In this document: positions 14,133-22,700 of the stretch, one piece after another | Layout: each line of letters starts with the position of its first letter | How positions within the stretch are numbered: the first letter of the stretch is position 1 | Assembly: GCA_963839475.1 (NCBI GenBank) | Contig: CAWIVH010000003.1 | Location: 1 to 41,798, forward strand | DNA: 41,798 bases | Direction: 5' to 3' | From: CAWIVH01 sp963839475 | GTDB taxonomy: Bacteria > Acidobacteriota > UBA6911 | The notes under the pieces: generated by a model | Told to the model about the DNA's origin: nothing | Seen by the model: only the letters and a program-made list of their open reading frames with translations | Database searches by the model: none | Made by a program: the position numbers and the translations under genes

Positions 14133-15017
14133 ATGCCCTCAATTCTCGTTGTCGATGACGATCCGCTTCAATGCGAGCTGGCCCATAGGTTCCTGGAGCA
14201 AATCCCAGGCCTGGAGGTGATCTACGCTTTCAACGGAGAGGAAGCGCTTCGGCAGGCTGCCGCACGCCACCTGGATCTTGTGATCACCGATCTCCGCATG
14301 CCGGGGTTGAGCGGGCTCGACCTAGTGCGCGCATTGCAGGAGGAGTATCCCTCCCTCCCGGTGATCCTCATGACGGCCTACGGCAGCGAGAGCCTGGCGG
14401 TGCAGGCCCTGTCGGCCGGGGCATCCAGCTACGTGCCGAAAAGCAGCATCGCGGACCGCCTGGTCGACACCGTTCGACAGGTCCTCTCGGTTTCGCAGGT
14501 CCGCAGGAACCGCGAAATGATCTTTAAGTACCTCCGTCAGAACGAAATCCATTTTGAGCTGGAAAACAACCCGGATCTGATACCGCCCCTCGTCAGCTTT
14601 TTCCAGGAAAATCTGCGTCAGCAGGGGTTCGCGAATGAGTCTGTCCGCGCCCACGTCGGGGTGGCCCTGATGGAGGCCTTGTCCAATTCCATGATCCACG
14701 GGAATCTGGAAGTCAGTTCGACGATACGGAAAGAAGGCCAGGCGGATTATTTTGATCTGGTCGAGAAGCGACGGAACCAGGAGCCTTACAAAAGCAGACG
14801 GCTCAAAGTCGCGGCCTGTGAATCCCAGGTCAGCGCCGTCTATCGCATCAGCGACGAAGGCCCCGGTTTCAATCCGAGTGATCTCCCCGATCCGACTGTT
14901 TCCCACAATATGCTCCTCCCGAGCGGACGCGGCCTTATGCTGATGAAGACTTTCATGGATCGAGTGGAGTTCAACGAGCGGGGTACCGAGGTAACCCTGG
15001 TCAAATTTCGCAGTTGA
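14133..15017 (+). CDS. Response regulator fused to anti-sigma-type HATPase
   Basis: A 294-residue cytoplasmic protein. An N-terminal receiver has the acidic cluster DDD (8-10), phospho-acceptor Asp53 in VITDLRMPG, the MTAYGS Thr and a YVPKSS Lys. The C-terminal ATPase is of the RsbW/SpoIIAB type, with N box ALMEALSNSMIHGN and G boxes DEGPGFNPSDLPDP and SGRGLMLMKTF. It lacks the HisKA dimerisation helices, so it is not a histidine kinase. The family usually phosphorylates STAS antagonists or binds a sigma factor. A phosphorelay could thus control a partner switch. ATG 14133 has AGGAG at 14123-14127; the frame upstream has no conserved content. A STAS antagonist is encoded at 30949, but no sigma factor is visible. 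Confidence 0.9.
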   Translation: MPSILVVDDDPLQCELAHRFLEQIPGLEVIYAFNGEEALRQAAARHLDLVITDLRMPGLSGLDLVRALQEEYPSLPVILMTAYGSESLAVQALSAGASSYVPKSSIADRLVDTVRQVLSVSQVRRNREMIFKYLRQNEIHFELENNPDLIPPLVSFFQENLRQQGFANESVRAHVGVALMEALSNSMIHGNLEVSSTIRKEGQADYFDLVEKRRNQEPYKSRRLKVAACESQVSAVYRISDEGPGFNPSDLPDPTVSHNMLLPSGRGLMLMKTFMDRVEFNERGTEVTLVKFRS

Positions 15018-15228
15018 CAGCCGGGAGATCGCACCCCCTTCACCGCGGGCAAAACAAATCAGGCCGCGAATTCCCTGAGAACCACAACGGATTCCTTTGT
15101 TGCTCCTTGAAGACCTGAAGGACTTCACCGTTCCCATGGCTTCGCGGGGAATGGACTTTATGCCCCTGGAGTATTAACATTCACAAACTCGGGTCTTACC
15201 CTACTCTCCAGTTTACGGTGCTTTTGAA

Positions 15229-18200
15229 ATGATTGGTCGGACGATCGCCCGTTATCAGATCCTGGAACAGCTCGGCGAAGGTGGCATGGGCCAGGTTTTC
15301 AAGGCATTGGACCCGCGACTGGACAGGTTCATCGCCTTGAAGCTTCTGCACCACGATCGAATTGGCAGCGAGGAGCAGATCCGGCGCTTTGCCCAGGAGG
15401 CCAAGGCCGCATCGGCGCTGAATCATCCCAATATCATCACAATCTACGAAATCGAAAAAATCCCGGACGGCCCGGAATATATCGCGATGGAGTATGTAGA
15501 GGGGCAGACGCTTCGAGCCCTGGCGGGCCGCCAGCTGCCGCCCGAAGCTTATTATGCGGTTTGCCGTCAAGTGGCGGAAGCGCTGGCAGCCGCCCATGCC
15601 CGGGGCATCATCCACCGGGACATCAAGCCTGAAAACATCATGCTCCGCAAGGATGGGTACGTAAAGGTGCTCGACTTCGGATTGGCACGGCTTCTTCAGG
15701 ACTCCTTGAAAGTCGGCCGAACCCAGACCTTCTCGACCGCACCCAACGTGCTGATCGGAACGCCGGCCTACATGTCGCCGGAGCAGGCTCGCGGAGAACT
15801 ACTTTCCGGAGCCACGGACATATTCTCCTTCGGCCTGGTCATGTATGAACTGGCCACAGGGCAACATCCCTACTCGGCGGCATCCCATCTGGCCGTTTTG
15901 CAGGCTATTTTGACGGAAGCCCCGGTCCCCCCTTCTCGGTTGAAGCCGGAAATCCCCAGGATGCTTGAGGACCTCATGCTGCGCATGCTGGCTAAAGATC
16001 CGGGCCGCAGGCCCACAGCGCAGGAGATTCTTGAAACCGTCGGCCAGGCCGACGTCCGGAATCTGAAGCAGTCTCTGGCGACAGCTGCCCGTCCGCAGCG
16101 GTTTACGGTCGGGCATATCGCCGAACAAACAGAATTGCGCCGCGGTTACGAATGCGCCATAAAGGGCCAGGGCATTTTCTTGTGCATCAGCGGTGAACCC
16201 GGGATCGGCAAAACCACATTGGTAAACGATTTCCTGGATGAAGTGTCCGGCGAAGAATCCTGTGTTGGAAGGGGAAGGTGCTCCGAAAGGCTGGCGGGAG
16301 CGGAGGCTTACCTCCCGATCCTGGAAGCATTGGAAGACCTGATTCACTCCGCGGACGGCTCCCAGTGGGCAAGAATCCTGATTCAGTGTGCACCCACATG
16401 GTACGTGCAAATCACCTCTTCATCCCAAGATCCGGCAGACAGTCTGCGGGCTCAAACCGCCGGGGCATCCCAAGACCGGATGAAACGTGAGATAACGACG
16501 TTCTTCCAGGAAGTCTCGCGGGTAAAACCCTTGATCTTGTTTTTTGATGATCTGCACTGGGTCGACGTTTCCACGTTGGACATCATCTCCTACCTGGCTG
16601 ATCGCTGCGGATTCATGAGAATACTGATGTTGGCCACCTACCGGCCTACGGATTTGATGCTCGCCAAGCACCCGTTTCTTCAGGTGAGACTCGAACTTCA
16701 AATTCGAGGCGCCTGCAGGGAGATTCCGGTCGGTTTTCTGGCATTGCCGGAAATCGAAAAATACTTGGCACACTCTTTTCCCGGCCATCGTTTTCCCGCG
16801 GAATTCGGCCATCTCATTCATTCCCGGACTGAGGGAAATCCCCTCTTTATGGTGGATCTCCTCCGCTATTTGCGCGATCGCGGCGTGCTGACCCCGGATC
16901 CTGGCGGGGTCGGATGGAGCCTGGCCCAATCCCTCTCTGACATCGCGGGAGGGATCCCCGAATCCGCCCGCAGCATGATCCAGCGGAAAATCGACCGCCT
17001 GGATGAAGAGGACCGAAAACTTCTGACCTGTGCCAGCATTCAGGGTTACGAATTCGATTCCGCAGTGATGTCGGAATCCCTTGGAATGGACGCCGCCGAC
17101 CTGGAAGAGCGGCTGGAGCTGCTGGAGCGTGTGCACGAATTCGTCCGTCAGCAAAAGGAAGTAAGATTCCCCGACGGAAGTTTTTCCCTGCGGTATCAAT
17201 TTGTTCACGTGCTCTATCAGAATTCATTTTATGAAAGCATCCGCCCGACTCGCCGTGCCGCGCTCAGCGGAACAGTTGCCCGGACTCTCCTGCGGCTCCA
17301 TGGCGACAAGAACGCCGCAGTCGCAACGGAACTAGCCCTCCTGTTCGAAGCAGCACGTGAACCGGCCCGCGCCATGGAGTTTTTCACCCTGGCATCCCAG
17401 CAGGCAGCCCGCAGGTCGGCGAATCGGGAGGCCGCCGCCCTCGCAAAAAGAGGGCTGGACCTGCTTCCCAACCTGACGGATGAAACGGAGCGTTTGCGAC
17501 ACGAGTTGCCCCTGCTGCTTTCGTTTGCAGCCCCGTTCATGCAGTTGAAAGGGTATACGCATCCCGAAGTTCTCAAATCTTACAACCGCGCCCTGGCCCT
17601 TTGCCGCGAGACTCCGGACAGTTTCGAAACCTTCACCATCCTGACGGGAATCGGAGCTTATTCCCTTTTCAGGCCGAATCTGTCCACGGCCCACGAGGTC
17701 CTGGACCGGATGATGCGACTGTCAGAACAATCTCCCCATCCAGGCACCCAGGCCTGGGTAAATTTCGTTGCGGCGTCGGTCTATAGCCACTCCGGAGAAC
17801 TCGAGCGAGCGCGCCGGCACATCGATAGGGTCTCGGCCGCATATGACCCCGCCCTGCATAACAGTTACATCCTCATGACCGGACTCGATCCCGGCGTAGC
17901 GGGGCGCGGGCAGGAAAGCCGTATAAGCTGGCTCATCGGCTTGCCCGATCGTGCAGGATCCTGCGCCCGTGAAACCGAAGCCATGGCCCGCAAGACACAG
18001 CATGCTTTCACGGCAGCTATTTCCTTCTTCTTCGCCGCCATGGCCCGTCACTACCGGCACGAAACCGGGGAGTGCCTCGGATTGGCCAGGGAATCGGAAG
18101 CGATGTCCCTCGAGCATGAGCTGCCTATTGTGCGTGGATGGTCCGGAGTTCTTCACGGATGGGCGATTGCCGAAACGGGTCAGGTCGAAGAGGGCATCGG

Positions 18201-18687
18201 CCGCATTCGACAGGCATTGGAACTGATGCGCATCATCGGATGCGAGGTATTCGGCCCTGAATTCAAGGGAATACTTGCTGAATTGCTGGCCCGCAGCGGA
18301 CGGCACGAGGAGGCCCTGGAATTGCTCGATGAAATATTGCCGGTTGCAGTCGAAACAGGGGAAATGTTCTGCGTATCGGAGGTGCTGAGGCGCAAAGGTG
18401 ATATCCTCTTGATGCATGCCCCCGATCGAACAACCGAAGCGGAAACACTGTTTCGAGGCTCACTGTCTCAAGCGGGCAAATACGGCTGCCTATCTTTTGA
18501 ATTGAGGGCGGCAACCAGCCTGGCCCGGCTTCTTGCTGCCGGCGGAAGACGTAATGAGGCCGGCAGCCTCTTGGCCGGAGTCCGCGCCAGATTCATCGAG
18601 GGATTTCAAACCCGGGACCTGCAGGACGCCACAACGTTGCTCGCCGAAATCGGAAAAGTTTCACCAGCCGGGCCTATCCCATCATGA
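15229..18687 (+). CDS. Ser/Thr protein kinase with AAA ATPase and TPR-like region (PknK-like)
   Basis: A 1152-residue cytoplasmic signalling protein. The Hanks kinase domain (about 9-272) has the glycine loop LGEGGMGQVF, ATP-binding Lys38, catalytic HRD with Asp131, DFG Asp149 and a TPAYMSPEQ segment, so it should be active. An AAA_16-type ATPase follows, with Walker A GEPGIGKT at 322-329 and Walker B LILFFDDLHW with DD near 440-441. The rest (about 640-1140) is helical with TPR-like repeats. The layout matches PknK-type and myxobacterial kinases that gather input through ATPase/TPR modules. No transmembrane segment is seen. The final TGA overlaps the ATG of an EamA transporter (ATGA at 18684-18687), so the two are co-translated. 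No strong ribosome binding site precedes ATG 15229. Confidence 0.93.
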   Translation: MIGRTIARYQILEQLGEGGMGQVFKALDPRLDRFIALKLLHHDRIGSEEQIRRFAQEAKAASALNHPNIITIYEIEKIPDGPEYIAMEYVEGQTLRALAGRQLPPEAYYAVCRQVAEALAAAHARGIIHRDIKPENIMLRKDGYVKVLDFGLARLLQDSLKVGRTQTFSTAPNVLIGTPAYMSPEQARGELLSGATDIFSFGLVMYELATGQHPYSAASHLAVLQAILTEAPVPPSRLKPEIPRMLEDLMLRMLAKDPGRRPTAQEILETVGQADVRNLKQSLATAARPQRFTVGHIAEQTELRRGYECAIKGQGIFLCISGEPGIGKTTLVNDFLDEVSGEESCVGRGRCSERLAGAEAYLPILEALEDLIHSADGSQWARILIQCAPTWYVQITSSSQDPADSLRAQTAGASQDRMKREITTFFQEVSRVKPLILFFDDLHWVDVSTLDIISYLADRCGFMRILMLATYRPTDLMLAKHPFLQVRLELQIRGACREIPVGFLALPEIEKYLAHSFPGHRFPAEFGHLIHSRTEGNPLFMVDLLRYLRDRGVLTPDPGGVGWSLAQSLSDIAGGIPESARSMIQRKIDRLDEEDRKLLTCASIQGYEFDSAVMSESLGMDAADLEERLELLERVHEFVRQQKEVRFPDGSFSLRYQFVHVLYQNSFYESIRPTRRAALSGTVARTLLRLHGDKNAAVATELALLFEAAREPARAMEFFTLASQQAARRSANREAAALAKRGLDLLPNLTDETERLRHELPLLLSFAAPFMQLKGYTHPEVLKSYNRALALCRETPDSFETFTILTGIGAYSLFRPNLSTAHEVLDRMMRLSEQSPHPGTQAWVNFVAASVYSHSGELERARRHIDRVSAAYDPALHNSYILMTGLDPGVAGRGQESRISWLIGLPDRAGSCARETEAMARKTQHAFTAAISFFFAAMARHYRHETGECLGLARESEAMSLEHELPIVRGWSGVLHGWAIAETGQVEEGIGRIRQALELMRIIGCEVFGPEFKGILAELLARSGRHEEALELLDEILPVAVETGEMFCVSEVLRRKGDILLMHAPDRTTEAETLFRGSLSQAGKYGCLSFELRAATSLARLLAAGGRRNEAGSLLAGVRARFIEGFQTRDLQDATTLLAEIGKVSPAGPIPS

Positions 18688-19559
18688 TCGGCTTGCTGGG
18701 ATTTGTTGCCGCCCGGATAGTCCTCAGTGTCTCCGCCAATGCAGCACAGAAAAAACTCCTTCTCCAGCGTGTGCCGATCCATTTTCTCTGGGTCGCAACC
18801 TACGCCCTGATGCTCCCGCCTTCGATCCTGCTTTGCGCACTGCACCCAGCTCAGCCGGTGCGCGCCTTCTGGGGAAACATATTAGCCGGCGGGCTCCTCG
18901 ATGCCGTCGGAAACCTCGCCATGACCGCTGCCCTGCGGGCCAGTGACCTGTCGATTTTCGGCCCCCTAAATGCGATGCGGCCGATCCTCGCTCTTGGATT
19001 CGGATGGATTTTCCTGGCGGAAACTCCCACCGCCGCAGGCTTGGCGGGGACAGGAATCACGATGTTCGGCGCCGTCATCCTCCTGAGAAACCAACCTGTT
19101 GCGATGGACGGCGCGAAGCACCGCAGGCTTGCCGGGATGCTGTCGTTGCGTCTGGCGGGAATGGGATTATCGACCGTAGGGGCGGTTTTTATAAAACGCG
19201 CTGCAGGGATGGCGAACACCGAGTGGACCTTGGCCGGTTGGATCGCCTGCGGATTGGCTTGCCTGCTGCCCGCGGCCCAATGGATGGCCCCGACTCGGGA
19301 GGAAAGCCGGGATTCAATATCAAATCCGCAGCGAATCTGGATGTTGCTTCATGCCTGCCTTTTCCTGGCGATGCAGTGGTTCACCATTAGAATCTTCCAG
19401 CAATCACTTCTGTCCTATTCCTTCGTCTTTTTCCAGTTAGGGATGGTATTCCAGGTCATCATCGGAAGAGTGTATTTTGAAGAATCCGGTTTTCGCCGCC
19501 GCTTGACAGCCTGCTTCATCATGGCGCTTGGGAGTGGCCTCATCCTTTGGCTGGGTTAG
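18684..19559 (+). CDS. EamA/DMT-family transporter
   Basis: A 291-residue very hydrophobic protein with about ten predicted membrane helices in two similar halves. It fits the drug/metabolite transporter superfamily. The first helix begins at once (MIGLLGFVAARIVLSV). A charged loop near residues 140-155 (AMDGAKHRRLAG) separates the halves, and the second half ends LGSGLILWLG. Substrate unknown. It starts inside the stop codon of the kinase-ATPase gene, so its expression is tied to that protein. This suggests, without proving, that the kinase system controls an export or uptake step. The next gene starts 165 bases downstream and has its own ribosome binding site. Confidence 0.85.
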   Translation: MIGLLGFVAARIVLSVSANAAQKKLLLQRVPIHFLWVATYALMLPPSILLCALHPAQPVRAFWGNILAGGLLDAVGNLAMTAALRASDLSIFGPLNAMRPILALGFGWIFLAETPTAAGLAGTGITMFGAVILLRNQPVAMDGAKHRRLAGMLSLRLAGMGLSTVGAVFIKRAAGMANTEWTLAGWIACGLACLLPAAQWMAPTREESRDSISNPQRIWMLLHACLFLAMQWFTIRIFQQSLLSYSFVFFQLGMVFQVIIGRVYFEESGFRRRLTACFIMALGSGLILWLG

Positions 19560-19724
19560 GCTTGTCGGGATTTTCAGGTACGGACGTCCCCTCTGCACCT
19601 ATCGCAAATATAAGATTGCCGATGGATCTCGACGCGGTGATAATGCCGCAAAACAAAGGTCCGGATTCTTCCTGGAGCAAAAGCTGATGCGAGGGCGGAA
19701 ATCGGCCAAATTGCGAGGTGACTC

Positions 19725-21035
19725 ATGCGGCTCCGTATCTTCCGATCTTTTGTGGCAATGGCTGCCATGTATACCGTTTCACTGGGCATTTTGCAGGCAC
19801 AGTCCAAAGCAATTGCCATCAAGGCCGGTTCGCTGGTGGATGTTGAAAGCGGCAGGGTCCTGACGGCCCAGACAATTTTGGTGGAGGATGGCAAGATAAC
19901 GGCGGTCGGCCCCTCCGTATCCCTCCCGGCAGGATCCCAGATCATCGATCTTTCCGGTTCGATTGTTTTGCCTGGCCTGATCGACTGCCACATTCATATC
20001 ACGGGAGAATCCAGCGGCAATTATTACGACAACCTCTTCCGCAGGTCCTTCGTGGATGGCGCAGTATTGGCTCACCTGTATGCGAAAAGGACCCTGGATG
20101 CAGGTTTCACGTCAGCCCGCAGCGTAGGAGCCGTCGGATTCGTCGACGTCGCTCTGCGCAATGCGATCGACCGCGGCGATATCCCTGGACCGCGCCTGCA
20201 GGTTGCCACGTACTACCTATCTTCGACAGGCGGCCACGGCGATCTGGTCGGATTCTCACCATGGTTCGGCAGCAGAATGCCTGAAGAAATGACAGGCATC
20301 GCCAACGGCGTGGACGCGGTGCGACAAAAGGTGCGTTACCTGGTGAAATTCGGCGCCGAAGTCATCAAATTCGGTGCCAGCGCCGGCGTGCTGAGCGAGG
20401 AAGAGAGCGTCGGGGCACCCCAGTACACCCAGGAGGAAATGAACGCCATCGTGGATGAAGCCAGGATGTGGGGGAAAAAGACCTGCGCTCACGCCCATGG
20501 GACCGAAGCGATTAAAATGGCGGTAAAAGCAGGCGCGGCGTCCATCGAGCACGGCAGCCTGATTGACGATGAGGGAATCGCTCTGATGAAACAGCGTGGA
20601 ACCTACCTCGTAGCCGATATCTACAATGACGATTACATCCTGTCCGAATACGAAAAGCTCGGGGTCCCGAAAAACATAATAGACAAAGAACGGCTGGTGG
20701 GACGTAAACAGCGAGAGAATTTCAAAAAGGCTGTCGCAGCCGGGGTAAAAATAGCCTATGGCACCGATGCCGGCGTGTATCCGCACGGCTTCAACGCCAG
20801 GCAGTTCCGCCATATGGTCGAATGGGGGATGACACCGATGCAGGCGATACAATCGGCTACAATCCAAGCGGCCGACCTGCTGGGCTGGCAAAGCAAAGTC
20901 GGCTCGGTGAGCGCCGGCAGGCAGGCGGACATTATCGCCGTCGGAGGAGATCCGCTCAAGAATGTCTCGGCCCTGGAAAAAGTCGCTTTCGTCATGAAAG
21001 GCGGCGTGGTCTATAAAAACGAAATCGGCAAATAG
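19725..21035 (+). CDS. Exported amidohydrolase (imidazolonepropionase/prolidase-like)
   Basis: A 436-residue metal-dependent hydrolase with an N-terminal signal peptide (hydrophobic stretch about 8-24, cleavage near LQAQS), so it acts outside the cytoplasm. The amidohydrolase fold is clear: a beta-sandwich entry (DGKITAVGP), metal ligands HIH at 89 and 91 in GLIDCHIHI, a mid-chain Lys in VIKFGASAG, His ligands in CAHAHG and SIEHGS, and the Asp in YGTDAG. The C-terminal ADIIAVGGDPLKNV strand is typical of exported imidazolonepropionase-like/Xaa-Pro dipeptidase relatives. ATG 19725 has GAGGTG at 19715-19720. The true substrate (peptide, lactam or other amide) cannot be told from sequence. Stops 20 bases before the convergent end of a Tat protein gene. 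Confidence 0.9.
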   Translation: MRLRIFRSFVAMAAMYTVSLGILQAQSKAIAIKAGSLVDVESGRVLTAQTILVEDGKITAVGPSVSLPAGSQIIDLSGSIVLPGLIDCHIHITGESSGNYYDNLFRRSFVDGAVLAHLYAKRTLDAGFTSARSVGAVGFVDVALRNAIDRGDIPGPRLQVATYYLSSTGGHGDLVGFSPWFGSRMPEEMTGIANGVDAVRQKVRYLVKFGAEVIKFGASAGVLSEEESVGAPQYTQEEMNAIVDEARMWGKKTCAHAHGTEAIKMAVKAGAASIEHGSLIDDEGIALMKQRGTYLVADIYNDDYILSEYEKLGVPKNIIDKERLVGRKQRENFKKAVAAGVKIAYGTDAGVYPHGFNARQFRHMVEWGMTPMQAIQSATIQAADLLGWQSKVGSVSAGRQADIIAVGGDPLKNVSALEKVAFVMKGGVVYKNEIGK

Positions 21036-21054
21036 CCGGCCATGCATCTAATTC

Positions 21055-22629
21055 CTAAAGAGTTTTCTTGGCGCTGACATTTTCGAATTCTACTCCGATC
21101 TTGCGCAGGGCATAAGCTACCTCCTGCAGGTGATCGCCATACGACGTCATCCAGTGAAAACCCTTCATGTCTTCGAGCAGTGCATCCGCGTCACCCTGGA
21201 TCCGGACATCGATCTGGGTCCTGCAGATGTCAAGCGAGGGGTTCCCGACTATTGTCCCGGCAAAACCCACCCATTTCTTGCTCGCGAAATCGGGCACCAG
21301 GTTGGTGCAAACCTGGCCGATTTTCATTTCGACCTTAGGAGCAGCACCGTAGTCCGATTCGAAGTGGGTAAGAATTTTCGCCGGTTCGCTCTGGCTTCCG
21401 TCCATCTTCCTGGGTGCCGTGCAATGAGCAAGGGTAACGATGCTGTCATGCGGGTAGGTCGGATCATTGAGGAAGACAGGCTTGGAGGCTATATAGTGAA
21501 GTAGAATGCCTGACGGAATTACGACGAAGTCTGACTCGCAGAAAGCGAGGTATCCTTCGTCGTTCAAGAGGCTGAGCGGAAGGCAGGCGGTCGTTTCCGA
21601 CATCGGCATGATGGTGCCCATGCACGAATTGATGGTGATGGCATCAGTCTGCGCCTCCTGCATGATATCTTTGAACACCTCCGTCAGAATGAAGGCGTTG
21701 TCCATGAACGCACGGGTGGTTTGGAGGGTGACTCCGTCCTGGCCGAGATATTTTCCGGCTTTGGTGGCGCACTCCTCGACCAGGGGACTTTTTCCGCGGG
21801 CTTCCTTGATCCGGCGCGAAAGGTCGCTGTAGGGGTAATCGATCAATTCCATCTTCCACAGATCCTTGGTTCGAACCGGCGCGGTTCTGCCGCCACGCCC
21901 CCATCCCGAAGCACCGCCGATGGCCACGATCTTCTTCTGCAGGGTGGCTTTCAGGCCGCTCAGGGCTCGCAAACGCAGCAGTATCGCATTCGGATCGTCG
22001 ACCACGACATCCTGCACATCCCAGCCCGGCTGGCCGTATTCATCGACGGTTTTTCTGAGGAACCGCGGATGGGCGATTTCATACCAGAGATAGACGGGCC
22101 CCGGGTTGTGCCGCAAAAACATCAGATTCCACTTCGAGGGCGCCGTGAGCGCTTCGAGGACATTCACTCCGCCGCCGGCTGCGTACAGGAGCAGGACATC
22201 GTGGTCGCCTTTGGCCAGTTCACCGGCCTGTTGAGCGGTCCGGATACCAGCCAGCGGGCGCATCTCCATGGGAAAATCGGCCTGGCCGGAAATCCGCGCC
22301 AACTCCTGGCCGATGTTTTCTTTCTCCCGTGCGACATCGGCTTCGGTTTGAATGCCTCCCCAGTTGCGCCAGCTGGTCGCAACCCGCCGTTCGGGAATCT
22401 CGTAAGTCAGGACCGGCTGAATGCGGAGCTTCGGCCTGACCAAAGGGCCGCGCGGAACGGCATCAGCCTGACCCGACACCTCCGCCCGCACACCACCCGC
22501 AGCGAGGCCGCAGGCAGTAAGGGCACCAATTCCATAGAGGAATTCCCTTCGGCTCCAGCCGAAGCGGGCTTCATGCAGACCGTGCGACATGCCGGTACAG
22601 CTGCAGTGGCATTGTGAATGGCAATTCAT
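21055..22629 (-). CDS. Tat-exported L-fucose/arabinose isomerase-like protein, paralogue A
   Basis: A 524-residue protein with a twin-arginine signal (SRREFLYGIGALTACGLAAG, about residues 25-44). A Cys/His-rich lead precedes it (CHSQCHCSC, residues 3-11). The body resembles the fucose/arabinose isomerase fold: an N-terminal Rossmann-like half (IVAIGGASGWG) and a C-terminal half with ITINSCMGTIMP, then LAFCESD, a SKPVFLNDP strand and TLAHCTAP. The neighbour at 22701 shares the CE-D...G-P...P...AHC pattern, so they are paralogues. Known isomerases of this fold are cytoplasmic, so export is unusual. Activity is unproven. ATG 22629 is chosen for GGGAAGGGA a few bases upstream; a GTG at 22686 in the same frame is less likely. 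Downstream member of a two-gene operon. Confidence 0.72.
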   Translation of the reverse strand: MNCHSQCHCSCTGMSHGLHEARFGWSRREFLYGIGALTACGLAAGGVRAEVSGQADAVPRGPLVRPKLRIQPVLTYEIPERRVATSWRNWGGIQTEADVAREKENIGQELARISGQADFPMEMRPLAGIRTAQQAGELAKGDHDVLLLYAAGGGVNVLEALTAPSKWNLMFLRHNPGPVYLWYEIAHPRFLRKTVDEYGQPGWDVQDVVVDDPNAILLRLRALSGLKATLQKKIVAIGGASGWGRGGRTAPVRTKDLWKMELIDYPYSDLSRRIKEARGKSPLVEECATKAGKYLGQDGVTLQTTRAFMDNAFILTEVFKDIMQEAQTDAITINSCMGTIMPMSETTACLPLSLLNDEGYLAFCESDFVVIPSGILLHYIASKPVFLNDPTYPHDSIVTLAHCTAPRKMDGSQSEPAKILTHFESDYGAAPKVEMKIGQVCTNLVPDFASKKWVGFAGTIVGNPSLDICRTQIDVRIQGDADALLEDMKGFHWMTSYGDHLQEVAYALRKIGVEFENVSAKKTL

Positions 22630-22700
22630 AATTGTCCCTTCCCTTCTCCGGGCTATCGAAGCCCCTATCGGCCGAAATTGCTGCACCCGTTGCAGGGCGC

